From the NCBI RefSeq assembly GCF_016746095.1, contig NZ_JAERTY010000002.1, positions 310,001-374,000 on the forward strand: a stretch of 64,000 nucleotides of DNA, in the 5' to 3' direction. This DNA comes from Sphingobacterium faecale (GTDB taxonomy: Bacteria > Bacteroidota > Bacteroidia > Sphingobacteriales > Sphingobacteriaceae). The position numbers were made by a program, and so were the translations under genes. Below are positions 42,701-50,862 of this stretch, piece by piece. The first letter of the stretch is position 1, and every line of letters begins with the position of its first letter. The notes beneath the pieces are model-generated. The model was not told the DNA's origin and made no database searches. It saw only the letters and a list, made by a program, of their open reading frames with translations.

Positions 42701-43690
42701 TTATCTTATTGCATAGCTCGGAGCATAACCGTAAAAATTTTTGAAGGCAGTAGAAAACTGTACAATGCCATTGTATCCGCACAGGTAGGCGATTTCGGTT
42801 ATACTATGTTTCTCTTCATTCAATAAATCTATGGCATGTCTCATCCGTAAAGAAATCACATAGCTCTTTATCGTCATGCCAAAACAGGATTTGAAGCCTT
42901 TTTTGAGTTTGAACTCATTGAGATAGCTCATTCGAGCAAGCTCCGGAATCCCCGGAGCATCTCTAAAACCGATATCTAATATATTTTTGGCTTCTAGGAG
43001 CTTTCTATGATCCCGGTCATTCAAGCCTGATTTATTATATAAAAGGTGCTGCTTTTGGTTTATTTCGAGTTGCAATAGGAGGAGCTCTTGTATTTTATTC
43101 TCAATATAGAGGCGTTTTAACTCTCCTTTTCTAGTGCATGACCTTATTTCGTGAATGACTGCATGTATATATGGGTTGAACTGCAGCATCGTCTTGGAGA
43201 GCGTAGCTGTCTTTTGCTCGAAGATATTATTTACAAACTCTTGATGCAGTATATAGTCTTTCGGAATGAGGTTAAAATAATACTCCTTAGAGAGGATGAT
43301 GATTAGAAACTGAACAGGGATGTTTGGAGGCATTTTAAACCGACCGTGGTAGTTTTTAGAGAAGGTTATATTATGTGTGTTGGCTAGATCCCATGTAGAG
43401 TGTGTTAGCTTATCAATATCGGCTTCTATTTTAGAGTCAAACATAAATTCCATCATTACGCTTTCACCGTCTATCTTGAAGATATCCGTCATAACCTGTT
43501 GCAGGGTCATTGTTACATCAATTAACAACATGCCCCCGCAGGACATCTGTTTGTAGGTGATTTGGCCTATTCTGTCTTCTACAATGTCAACTTCACTTTC
43601 GTCCAGTAGGGTAGACCTGTTATAGGCATCGTCTATTTCCTTTTGGATATAATACCTGTCAACCTGTTTCAACTTTGCTGAAAGCCTCAT
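42701..43690 (-). CDS. AraC-family transcriptional regulator (PchR-like)
   Basis: 329 residues. The C-terminal 90 residues hold the double helix-turn-helix of AraC/XylS regulators: ELARMSYLNEFKLKKGFKSCFG and SITEIAYLCGYNGIVQFSTAFKNFYG. The N-terminal half is the ligand-binding part typical of PchR-type siderophore regulators. It is divergent from the siderophore permease genes with an 83-bp shared gap, so it likely controls them in response to the siderophore. Confidence 0.85.
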   Translation of the reverse strand: MRLSAKLKQVDRYYIQKEIDDAYNRSTLLDESEVDIVEDRIGQITYKQMSCGGMLLIDVTMTLQQVMTDIFKIDGESVMMEFMFDSKIEADIDKLTHSTWDLANTHNITFSKNYHGRFKMPPNIPVQFLIIILSKEYYFNLIPKDYILHQEFVNNIFEQKTATLSKTMLQFNPYIHAVIHEIRSCTRKGELKRLYIENKIQELLLLQLEINQKQHLLYNKSGLNDRDHRKLLEAKNILDIGFRDAPGIPELARMSYLNEFKLKKGFKSCFGMTIKSYVISLRMRHAIDLLNEEKHSITEIAYLCGYNGIVQFSTAFKNFYGYAPSYAIR

Positions 43691-43751
43691 TTTAATCCTT
43701 TTATATTAAATAATCATCCTGTTTTGTTAACCTCTTGCATTTAGATAAATC

Positions 43752-43767
43752 TAGCTTTGCAAATATA
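43752..43767. promoter_or_regulatory. Abutting face-to-face promoters of the AraC gene and the siderophore operon
   Basis: TAGCTTTG (43752-43759) is a plus-strand -7 box for the permease gene. It is followed without a gap by CAAATATA (43760-43767), which reads TATATTTG on the minus strand, a -7 box for the AraC gene. The centre TTTGCAAA is an 8-bp palindrome. The polymerases would collide, so only one promoter can be used at a time. Confidence 0.6.
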
Positions 43768-43773
43768 TTTATA

Positions 43774-44793
43774 ATGAGTCTTAATAAGAATAGCTTTAAG
43801 GCATATCATTGTAATGATTCTGTTAATTGTTTCAAATACTGGGCTAAGGAGTTGAAGACAACACTACTTATATTCGTTTTATTATTTTTTTCTATACTCT
43901 CTCTATTTGTAGGAGTGGCCGATATTTCTATATCAGATATTCTTCTATGGGATATGGACAAGATTTCTATCGTGTCTTTGAGTCGTATACCAAGAACCAT
44001 ATCGTTAATACTAGCTGGAATCGGATTGAGTGTATGTGGTCTTATTATGCAACAGATGACACAGAATAAATTTGTGTCACCCACTACAGCTGGGACATTA
44101 GAAGCAGCCAAGGTGGGCTTATTGGCAGGGATGTTTCTTATTCCAGCATCTAGTATGCTTGTAAAAGGAGCTTTCGCTTTCTGCTTTACATTCCTGGGAA
44201 GCTTGCTCTTCTTGTTTATTACAGAGCGTATACGATTCCGCAACGTTATTTTTATTCCATTAGTGGGACTTATGTTTGGAGGTATTCTGAACTCCATTGC
44301 TACTTTTTTTGCCGTCAATCATAATTTAGTGCAAGACATGAATGCTTGGATGATGGGCGATTTTTCTGGTATTTTGCAGGGACAGTACGAGCTTATTTAT
44401 GTCAGTCTACCTGCGATAATAGTCACTTATCTATATGCCAATAAGTTTGCCGTTGTAGGGATGGGGCGGGATTTCTCCAAAAATCTCGGACTGAACTACA
44501 AAGCTGTTATGAACATTGGCGTATTATGTGTCTCCTTAACGGTTAGTACTGTCATTATCATTGCCGGTTCTATTACTTTTCTGGGATTGGTCGTTCCGAA
44601 TATAGTCAGTATGGTATATGGCGATAATATTAAGAAAACTCTTCCTTTTGTTGCGCTGTGGGGAGCTATTTTCCTGCTGATCTGTGACATTATTGGAAGG
44701 GTAATCATTTTCCCTTTCGAGGTTCCGATAGGTATGGTCGTTGGTTTTATCGGAGGTATACTATTTCTCCTTCTTTTATTGCGTAAGAAATGA
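43774..44793 (+). CDS. Iron-siderophore ABC transporter permease (FecCD family, first subunit)
   Basis: 339 residues with about nine to ten membrane helices. FecCD motifs are visible: LSRIPRTISLILAGIGLSVCGLIMQQMTQNKFVSPTTAG, LNSIATFFAV, GRDFSKNLGLNY and LGLVVPNIVSM. It resembles YclN of the petrobactin system. The ATG at 43774 is chosen over a TTG at 43735 because the -7 box lies between them. Its stop overlaps the start of the second permease (ATGA). Confidence 0.9.
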   Translation: MSLNKNSFKAYHCNDSVNCFKYWAKELKTTLLIFVLLFFSILSLFVGVADISISDILLWDMDKISIVSLSRIPRTISLILAGIGLSVCGLIMQQMTQNKFVSPTTAGTLEAAKVGLLAGMFLIPASSMLVKGAFAFCFTFLGSLLFLFITERIRFRNVIFIPLVGLMFGGILNSIATFFAVNHNLVQDMNAWMMGDFSGILQGQYELIYVSLPAIIVTYLYANKFAVVGMGRDFSKNLGLNYKAVMNIGVLCVSLTVSTVIIIAGSITFLGLVVPNIVSMVYGDNIKKTLPFVALWGAIFLLICDIIGRVIIFPFEVPIGMVVGFIGGILFLLLLLRKK

Positions 44794-45740
44794 AGGAGAA
44801 CAAGAAGAGAGTTTTGCTATTACTATTATTGGCCCTTATTATTATAGGTTTATTCTTAGGTTATAATCTTGGGACTAGTTGGCGGTTTGCGCTAGAATTA
44901 AGGTCCATCAAGTTGGTCGCAATGCTTGTCGTAGCTTGTTGTGTTGCTTATTCTTCTGTTGCTTTTCAGACGATCACTGCCAATAGGATTTTAACCCCCT
45001 CTATTATGGGATTTGAATCAGTCTATATGCTATTGCAGACCATAATCGTGTTTGTATACGGCGATATGACTTTTCGTGTTCTTAATGGTTTTGACAATTT
45101 CTTGCTGTCGGTTCTATTCATGATCGGATTTTCCTTTCTGCTTTATTTTCTGATTTATAGAAGAGGACGCAACAATATGTATTTGTTGCTACTGGTGGGA
45201 CTGGTACTTGGGATTTTGTTCAATACGTTCAGCTCCTTTATGCAGTTATTGATTGATCCCAATGACTTTTTCATCATTCAGGGAAAGATGTTTGCCTCTT
45301 TCAATAAGATAAATGAAAGCTTGCTATGGTATGCTACAGGTATTTTGATCATCGTTTTGCTCTTCGGTTTCCGAATGAATAGGTATCTCGATGTACTCGC
45401 TTTGGGACGTGATCAGGCAATTAGTCTTGGAGTGGATTACCCTAAGGTGGTGAAGACCTTCTTTATTATCATTGCTATTCTTGTATCGGTTTCTACTGCG
45501 TTAATTGGACCAATCGCCTTTTTAGGATTATTGGTGACCAATGTAACTTACCAACTGATCAAGTCGCAGCGCCATGGACTGGTTATTCCGGCCTGTTGTC
45601 TGGTGTCTATCGTTGCTATTGTCGGAGGGCAGTTCATTATGGAGCGAATACTTAATTTTTCTACGCCTATTAGTACAATTATCAATCTGGTAGGAGGGGT
45701 ATATTTTCTGTATCTATTGCTAAAAGTCAAAAAAATATAA
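44790..45740 (+). CDS. Iron-siderophore ABC transporter permease (FecCD family, second subunit)
   Basis: 316 residues, about nine membrane helices, with the family motifs ANRILTPSIMGFESVYML, ALGRDQAISLGVDYPKV and ALIGPIAFLGLLVTN. It resembles YclO and should form a heterodimeric channel with the preceding permease. Translationally coupled by the ATGA overlap. The usual next gene, the ATPase, is missing: the substrate-binding protein follows 32 bp later. Confidence 0.9.
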   Translation: MKENKKRVLLLLLLALIIIGLFLGYNLGTSWRFALELRSIKLVAMLVVACCVAYSSVAFQTITANRILTPSIMGFESVYMLLQTIIVFVYGDMTFRVLNGFDNFLLSVLFMIGFSFLLYFLIYRRGRNNMYLLLLVGLVLGILFNTFSSFMQLLIDPNDFFIIQGKMFASFNKINESLLWYATGILIIVLLFGFRMNRYLDVLALGRDQAISLGVDYPKVVKTFFIIIAILVSVSTALIGPIAFLGLLVTNVTYQLIKSQRHGLVIPACCLVSIVAIVGGQFIMERILNFSTPISTIINLVGGVYFLYLLLKVKKI

Positions 45741-45772
45741 TGTTAATTCTGTTTAAATAAATTATATCACAT

Positions 45773-46708
45773 ATGAAAAAATCTATTTTTTTATTCGCGT
45801 TGGCGATAACATTTGCTTTTACGAGCTGTAATAATGCTAGTCAAAAAAAAGCAGAGGGTGAAGAGTCTAACGATAAAGTCACCATAACTCATGAGTTGGG
45901 AACGGTAGATGTGCCGGTCAATCCCCAAAGAGTAGTCGTATTGGACTTTAGTCAATTGGAAAACTTAGACTTTATAGGCGTAAAGCCGGTAGGTATCCCC
46001 AAAACAGGAGTGCCAAAGTATCTTTCAAAATATAAGGACGATGAGAGTATTGCTGACCTGGGTAATCTGGTTGAGGCTAATATCGAAAAATTGAATGAGC
46101 TGAATCCTGATTTAATCATTATCGGAGGAAGGCTTAAAGATTCCTATGAACAGATTTCTAAAATTGCCCCGACTATTATTCCTGTTTGGGATACAAAAGA
46201 CCAGTTCGGTGCATTGGAGAAAAATACCACTAACCTGGGTAAGATCTTCGGTAAGGAAAAAGAGTTTGAAGCTTCCTTAGCCGCTATCAAGGACAAGGCT
46301 GCATCAGTCAAAGAAAAAGCAGGGAAATCTGATGCAAAGGCCTTAGTCGTATTACATAACAAAGGACGTTTTAGTGCTTATGGCAGTGGTTCACGCTTTG
46401 GTCTTATCCACGATATTCTAGGTGTGCAGGAAGCTGCAAAAGGTCTAGATACGCATCTTCATGGCACGAAGACCTCTAACGAATTTATTGCAGAAACCAA
46501 TCCTGATATCTTATTTGTCGTGGATAGAAGTGCCGCTATTGGTGATACTCCATTAAACAAAGAGGAAGTTGAGAACAAATTGATCCAACGCACAAATGCG
46601 TTTAAAAATGGAAAGATTGTGTACTTAGATTCGGAAACATGGTATTTAGCAGGTGGCGGAGTAATCTCTATCAACAGAATGATCGATGAAGTAGATAGGG
46701 CTTTATAA
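45773..46708 (+). CDS. Siderophore-binding lipoprotein of an ABC importer
   Basis: 311 residues: lipoprotein signal (FAFTSC, Cys at about 19), then a two-lobed periplasmic-binding fold joined by a long helix (about 160-190). VDVPVNPQRVVVLDFSQLENL and NELNPDLIIIGGR are typical of the FatB/CeuE/YclQ group, which bind catecholate or petrobactin-type siderophores. In the periplasm it hands the ferric siderophore to the two permeases. The operon ends here at a strong terminator. Confidence 0.9.
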   Translation: MKKSIFLFALAITFAFTSCNNASQKKAEGEESNDKVTITHELGTVDVPVNPQRVVVLDFSQLENLDFIGVKPVGIPKTGVPKYLSKYKDDESIADLGNLVEANIEKLNELNPDLIIIGGRLKDSYEQISKIAPTIIPVWDTKDQFGALEKNTTNLGKIFGKEKEFEASLAAIKDKAASVKEKAGKSDAKALVVLHNKGRFSAYGSGSRFGLIHDILGVQEAAKGLDTHLHGTKTSNEFIAETNPDILFVVDRSAAIGDTPLNKEEVENKLIQRTNAFKNGKIVYLDSETWYLAGGGVISINRMIDEVDRAL

Positions 46709-46718
46709 TAAAGAATAA

Positions 46719-46756
46719 TAGATAAGCTCCAAGTGAAGAAACTTGGAGCTTTTTTC
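46719..46756 (+). terminator. Terminator of the siderophore operon; second copy of a repeat
   Basis: AAGCTCCAAGT pairs with ACTTGGAGCTT and a T-run follows. Sixteen bases (GAAACTTGGAGCTTTT, 46738-46753) are identical to 40981-40996 downstream of the tRNA, and both copies begin with TAGATA. Confidence 0.88.
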
Positions 46757-46921
46757 TGAAAGTGCCTTTGTTATTGATTCGATACTATATTATAAGGCAT
46801 CAATGAGCGCTCTTCATCCGGCTCAATGAAAATCACCAACAGTCACGAAAGTTTTATTTTGGTATATGACAGTCATTATGATTACTTTTAAAAGCTAATC
46901 AGATAACATATCTTAATAAAT

Positions 46922-47446
46922 ATGACAAAGTGCCAATTAATTGAGACATTTGTAAAAAACCATCAAATCCTAGTAGACTATATAGATCAATTGGAAGAAG
47001 AGGGATATCTCTATACCCAAGGTCGAAAATGGACAGCGGGGCAACAATTACATCATGTAGGCTCCACTATTGTTCCATTTACTAAAGCTTTGGTTTCAAA
47101 AGAATACCTGGTTCAAAAGTTTGGCGATTTGGATAGATCCACTTGGTCTTATCAGACTGTTTTGGATAACTACGCAAAGACAAGTCTAAAAGCACCTGAA
47201 CAGTTTTTGCCACCTGCGGAAGTCAGCTTTGAACAAAAAGAGACTATTATTACGTCACTTCGCAGCGATCTCGAAAAAATAAGTGCTCTGTTGGAACTTT
47301 ATGAAGAAGATGAACTGGATCTTCTCGTTATTCCACACCCTTTGTTAGGTAAAATGAATATTAGGGAGATCTTCTATTTAATGGGGTATCATCCTATCCA
47401 TCATCTCAAGCAAATTAAAACTCTGTTAAATGATTATAAGGTGTAA
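46922..47446 (+). CDS. DinB-superfamily protein
   Basis: 174 residues, all-helical. The metal-binding histidines of the DinB/YfiT fold are visible: QQLHHVG (about residue 44) and GYHPIHHLKQI near the end. The first conserved helix has the usual WTAGQQLHH pattern. Some DinB-like proteins are bacillithiol-dependent transferases; activity is not predictable here. No clear promoter was found upstream. Confidence 0.75.
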   Translation: MTKCQLIETFVKNHQILVDYIDQLEEEGYLYTQGRKWTAGQQLHHVGSTIVPFTKALVSKEYLVQKFGDLDRSTWSYQTVLDNYAKTSLKAPEQFLPPAEVSFEQKETIITSLRSDLEKISALLELYEEDELDLLVIPHPLLGKMNIREIFYLMGYHPIHHLKQIKTLLNDYKV

Positions 47447-47493
47447 GTGCGGGGGCTGCTAATGCAAACCACAGCCTGACAAAAAAGCTCCGA

Positions 47494-47538
47494 ACTTCTA
47501 AGCCTTTCTTAGTAGTACTCTAGAGAAAGGCTTGAAGT
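47494..47538 (+). other. Long hairpin after the DinB-like gene
   Basis: AAGCCTTTCT (47500-47509) pairs with AGAAAGGCTT (47524-47533), and the stem continues with ACTTC/GAAGT after one bulge. No T-run follows, so it is a probable 3'-end structure rather than a proven terminator. The stretch 47447-47785 holds only this hairpin and the promoter and leader of the MFS gene. Confidence 0.5.
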
Positions 47539-47607
47539 GCGACTTAAGAGCATGGCCAATCTCTACGCGAAAAATCAATCGTCATTGTTTGTTGAGATTA
47601 GCAGTGT

Positions 47608-47639
47608 TTTGATGTTAAGCTTTCTTTTTAATACCTTTG
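47608..47639 (+). promoter_or_regulatory. MFS transporter promoter
   Basis: TTTG (47608-47611), a 20-nt spacer and TACCTTTG (47632-47639) form a complete Bacteroidota promoter. The transcript would start near 47646 and have a leader of about 140 nt. Confidence 0.7.
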
Positions 47640-47684
47640 TGCCATTATGCGGCAATAATAAATCTATTCTTAATAATAATTATA

Positions 47685-47762
47685 CCCTTTGGTTGATTCT
47701 ATACCAAGGGCTTTCCTGTATTTATTAATTGTTAACAGATACTATACCATCAGATATAGTAA
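47685..47762 (+). promoter_or_regulatory. Structured leader of the MFS transporter gene
   Basis: The long leader contains two small hairpins: CCCTTTGG with CCAAGGG (47685-47710, one bulged T) and ACTATA with TATAGT (about 47740-47759, flanked by GTTA/TAAC). Long leaders with hairpins before an efflux gene can mediate drug-dependent control, but no leader ORF longer than three codons follows the predicted start. Confidence 0.35.
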
Positions 47763-47785
47763 CTTCTTTATTATTGCTTCATAAT

Positions 47786-49021
47786 ATGAAATCTAAAGAG
47801 AGATATACGCTATTTTTTATCGTGATAGTGGTCACCATAGATACCGCAGGGTTCGGTATTATTTTTCCAGTTCTACCACAGCTATTGACTGATTTATTGC
47901 ATACAGATATTAGTACCGCCGCCCAATATGGGGGCTGGTTGTCTTTTTGTTATGCCCTTATGCAATTTGTCTTCGCTCCTATATTGGGTAACCTCAGTGA
48001 TGCTTACGGACGCCGGCCAGTGTTGCTGAGCTCCTTGTTAGGCTTCGGAATAGATTGCATTTTTTTAGCTTTTGCACCTGATATATTGTGGCTGTTTTTT
48101 GGGCGTACCATCGCTGGGATCACGGGAGCGAGTTTTTCGGTTGCATTAGCTTGTGTAGCTGATATCAGTACGGGAAAAGATCGAACAAAGTTTTTCGGCT
48201 TGATCAATGCCGCTTTTGGTGCGGGATTCATTTTAGGTCCCGCCATTGGAGGGGTGTTGGCCGAGTGGGGAACACACGCACCTTTTCTTTTTGCGGCTAC
48301 CTTGAGCCTGATCAATTTTATCTTCGGATATTTTTTCTTTGCAGAGTCCCTAGAGAAAGAGAATAGAAGGAAATTTGATTGGAGAAAAGCTAATCCCTTT
48401 GGTGCCCTCGTGCATTTACAGAAATTGCCAGCCGTTTGGTCGTTGGCTATCGCGATGTTATTCGTCTCCATGGCAACACACAGCATGGAAAGCGTATGGT
48501 CATTCTTTACTATAGAGAAGTTTCACTGGGATAATTCGATGGTGGGGTATTCTCTGGCGTTTATTGGTGCCCTTTCTATTATCGTACAGTTGTGGGGGGT
48601 AGCTTTCCTTGCGGATAGGATAGGGGAGCGGAGTATGCTGATCGGTGGTCTTTGTTGTCTCATATTCGGTTTTTTTATTTTTGCTTTCTCTCCTGTGCAA
48701 TGGTTATTATTCGTTGGAATAATAATATTTATTATAGGCGGTATTCACGGAACAGCTCTGCAAAGTCTTATTTCCCTAAATGTCCCTGACAATGGACAGG
48801 GAGAGCTTCAAGGTGCTTTGGGTTGTCTACTCGGCTTTACTACCTTTGTCGCGCCGCCAATAATGACATCGACCTTTTCTTATTTTACGAATGAAGGAGC
48901 TCCACTTTATTTTCCGGGAATTCCTTTTCTTATAGCAGCAACATTGGGAATTATTGGCTTGATTTTATGCTATTTTAGTATTAATAAATTTCAAAAGGAA
49001 GGCACATCCGATAGATCATAG
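47786..49021 (+). CDS. TetA-like MFS drug:proton antiporter
   Basis: 411 residues with twelve membrane helices. The MFS motif A loop is GNLSDAYGRRPVLLSS, and the first helix has the TetA/DHA1 pattern ITIDTAGFGIIFPVLPQLL-like sequence; PFLFAATLSLINFIFGYFFFAES and the second-half motif ADRIGERSMLIGG follow. This matches TCR/Tet-type efflux proteins, which may export tetracycline or other compounds; substrate not predictable. The ATG at 47786 gives the family N-terminus. Confidence 0.87.
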   Translation: MKSKERYTLFFIVIVVTIDTAGFGIIFPVLPQLLTDLLHTDISTAAQYGGWLSFCYALMQFVFAPILGNLSDAYGRRPVLLSSLLGFGIDCIFLAFAPDILWLFFGRTIAGITGASFSVALACVADISTGKDRTKFFGLINAAFGAGFILGPAIGGVLAEWGTHAPFLFAATLSLINFIFGYFFFAESLEKENRRKFDWRKANPFGALVHLQKLPAVWSLAIAMLFVSMATHSMESVWSFFTIEKFHWDNSMVGYSLAFIGALSIIVQLWGVAFLADRIGERSMLIGGLCCLIFGFFIFAFSPVQWLLFVGIIIFIIGGIHGTALQSLISLNVPDNGQGELQGALGCLLGFTTFVAPPIMTSTFSYFTNEGAPLYFPGIPFLIAATLGIIGLILCYFSINKFQKEGTSDRS

Positions 49022-49028
49022 AACACTT

Positions 49029-49084
49029 TAGATTTTGATATATTGTAGGAATATACTTTGATAATCAAAATCTATCTAGATTTT
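49029..49084 (+). terminator. Competing inverted repeats after the MFS gene
   Basis: TAGATTTTGAT (49029-49039) is complementary to ATCAAAATCTA (49064-49074), which can also pair with TAGATTTTT (49077-49084). The second pairing ends in a T-run. Likely the MFS terminator region, though weak because of low GC. Confidence 0.4.
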
Positions 49085-49227
49085 TAAGGTGCATTTTATA
49101 GTTTCGTTTGAAACCTTTTAAATAATTGACCTTTTTGTAATAATGGTCAACGTTTTAATGCTTTTTTCTTAGTTGAATTGTATAAAATAGGTGTTATTTA
49201 TTGTATTTTAATAAAAAACACAATTGT

Positions 49228-49235
49228 TACATTTG
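49228..49235 (+). promoter_or_regulatory. Distal candidate promoter of the barrel protein gene
   Basis: TACATTTG lies inside GTTACATTTGTAAC, which has GTTAC/GTAAC inverted arms. A second identical box is found 99 bp further on. The rest of the 340-bp gap is AT-rich with no gene seen. Confidence 0.35.
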
Positions 49236-49326
49236 TAACGTGCTGATTTTTAGTTTTTTATTTACTTGTTTTAGTTGTTGTGACAATTAGGAGACTTTTT
49301 GTTCTTTTTTTGATTTTAAAAAGTTC

Positions 49327-49334
49327 TACATTTG
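49327..49334 (+). promoter_or_regulatory. Proximal promoter of the barrel protein gene
   Basis: TACATTTG lies 28 bp before the ATG at 49362. TTTG motifs occur upstream but not at the ideal distance. Confidence 0.5.
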
Positions 49335-49361
49335 CCAGTGTTAAATATAAATTAAAAAGAT

Positions 49362-49997
49362 ATGAAAAAAATTTTACTTACATTAACTGCTGTTGCAGGT
49401 TTGACAGTTGCTTCTCAAGCACAAGAATTTGGTTTTGGAAAAACTGACCTTATCGTAGAAGGTAACATCGGTTTTGGAAAAACTGATAATAAAAATACAG
49501 AAGTGAAAGTATCAGGTTTCAAATTTAACCCTAAAGTTGGTTATTTCGTGACTGATAAAATTGCAGTGGGTATTAACTTAATCGTTAATGATTCTGTTAC
49601 TAACAATTACAAAGAGAACGCTGAGAAAAAAGTTAAAACAAACTCATTCGGAGCAGGTGTTTTCGGTCGTTACTACTTCTTAGAAGTTGGATCACGTTTT
49701 AAAACTTATGCAGAATTAAATGTTGATTACACAGGATCTAAAGGAGAAGTTACTACATCGGGTACTACTGTTAAAGGAGACAAAACAAACACTTTCGGTG
49801 TTAACGCTGGTATCGGTGCGAACTATTTCCTAACAGAGAAAATCGCTGTTAACTTTGCATTTGCAAACATCATTGGTTACAATACTTCTAAAGTTGATGC
49901 TGATGGCGCTAAAGCTATTAGTTCTTTCGGAGCAAATGTTAACGAGTTCAATAACTTCTTTAACACAGCAACATTCGGTTTGACTTTCAAATTCTAA
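49362..49997 (+). CDS. Outer membrane beta-barrel protein (porin-like, small)
   Basis: 211 residues: signal peptide (MKKILLTLTAVAGL..., cleavage near SQAQ-E, about 20), then eight or so amphipathic strands such as KFNPKVGYFVTDKIAVGINL and VNAGIGANYFLTEKIAVNFAFA, ending in TFGLTFKF with the C-terminal Phe of outer membrane proteins. Codon use is strongly biased toward a few codons (GGT, GCT, AAA, ACT), unlike most neighbours and like the ribosomal genes, which suggests high expression. Role likely structural or a small porin. Confidence 0.82.
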   Translation: MKKILLTLTAVAGLTVASQAQEFGFGKTDLIVEGNIGFGKTDNKNTEVKVSGFKFNPKVGYFVTDKIAVGINLIVNDSVTNNYKENAEKKVKTNSFGAGVFGRYYFLEVGSRFKTYAELNVDYTGSKGEVTTSGTTVKGDKTNTFGVNAGIGANYFLTEKIAVNFAFANIIGYNTSKVDADGAKAISSFGANVNEFNNFFNTATFGLTFKF

Positions 49998-50022
49998 TTT
50001 GGATAGAAGTTCTAGAAATAAG

Positions 50023-50057
50023 ATCCCGATAAGCATAGCTTATCGGGATTTTTCTTT
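50023..50057. terminator. Terminator after the barrel gene
   Basis: ATCCCGATAAGC pairs with GCTTATCGGGAT (12 bp, 3-nt loop) and a T-run follows. The convergent SDR gene ends just after it. Confidence 0.9.
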
Positions 50058-50058
50058 T

Positions 50059-50775
50059 TTATGGATTTGTGGACCACAATGAAGCTGATTTAAGCATCGC
50101 TCTACGCGGTAATTTTAGATTGGCGACGATCAGTTCGGCAAAGTCTTCCGGTTGTAGTACGGTCTCTGGATTGCCGTCTGTGAGCTTCAGTTCTTTGGAC
50201 ATATCCGATGCAATAGTACTTGGCATTAATGTACACACGCGGATATTGTTTTTACGTACTTCACGCATCAAGGAGTCTGAAAAACCAATCACGCCAAATT
50301 TTGACGCACTATAAGCAGAAGTAGTCGCTGCGCCATTTAAGCCTGCAGTGGAGGATACGTTGATAATATCTCCTTCATTCTTTTCTATAAGCTGAGGCAG
50401 GATCGCTTTAGTGACATAATAGGTACCCAATAGATTGGTTTCTATAATGTCTTTCCACATCTTTGGATCCATATCCAATACCGATCCAAAAGCGGCCACG
50501 CCTGCATTGTTGACCAAGATGTCGAATGTTCCAAAGTCCGTGTTTAATTTCGCTATAGCCGTTGTCACAGCGTCAAAATCAGCCACGTCAAAGACCACAT
50601 AAGTCGCCTGTACTCCAAGAGCCCTTAGCTCAGAAATGGTCTCTTTCAATAGTTGCTCATTCCTGCCTGTAATCGCTACGTTGATGCCTTCTTTGGCAAA
50701 CGCTAGGGCAGTTGCCTTACCTAAGCCTCTACCGCCACCGGTGATGAGTGCATTCTTTCCTTTTAAATTCTCCAT
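50059..50775 (-). CDS. Short-chain dehydrogenase/reductase (FabG-like)
   Basis: 238 residues of the classical SDR family. The cofactor loop is ALITGGGRGLGKATA, NNAGVAAFG follows, the catalytic Ser is in INVSSTAG and the Tyr-Lys pair is YSASKFG. It is similar to 3-oxoacyl-ACP reductases but also to many other SDRs; substrate uncertain. The ATG at 50775 is chosen because a -7 box (50786-50779) ends 3 nt before it. No fab genes are adjacent. Confidence 0.85.
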   Translation of the reverse strand: MENLKGKNALITGGGRGLGKATALAFAKEGINVAITGRNEQLLKETISELRALGVQATYVVFDVADFDAVTTAIAKLNTDFGTFDILVNNAGVAAFGSVLDMDPKMWKDIIETNLLGTYYVTKAILPQLIEKNEGDIINVSSTAGLNGAATTSAYSASKFGVIGFSDSLMREVRKNNIRVCTLMPSTIASDMSKELKLTDGNPETVLQPEDFAELIVANLKLPRRAMLKSASLWSTNP

Positions 50776-50778
50776 GTA

Positions 50779-50786
50779 CAAAACTA
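50779..50786 (-). promoter_or_regulatory. Leaderless-type promoter of the SDR gene
   Basis: The minus strand reads TAGTTTTG then TAC and ATG, the same TTTGTACATG arrangement as for the YjjG gene. Confidence 0.55.
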
Positions 50787-50862
50787 CTCAATAGTTTTTA
50801 TCCTTATGTCCACCTTGTGGAGAGTTTACGTTTATTTAACACGAGAAGTTCACCTGTACCCA

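Noticed and set aside
47537..47728. 63-codon plus-strand ORF before the MFS gene
   Set aside because: Starts with GTG inside a hairpin, covers the promoter, and has no signal of conservation or sensible composition.
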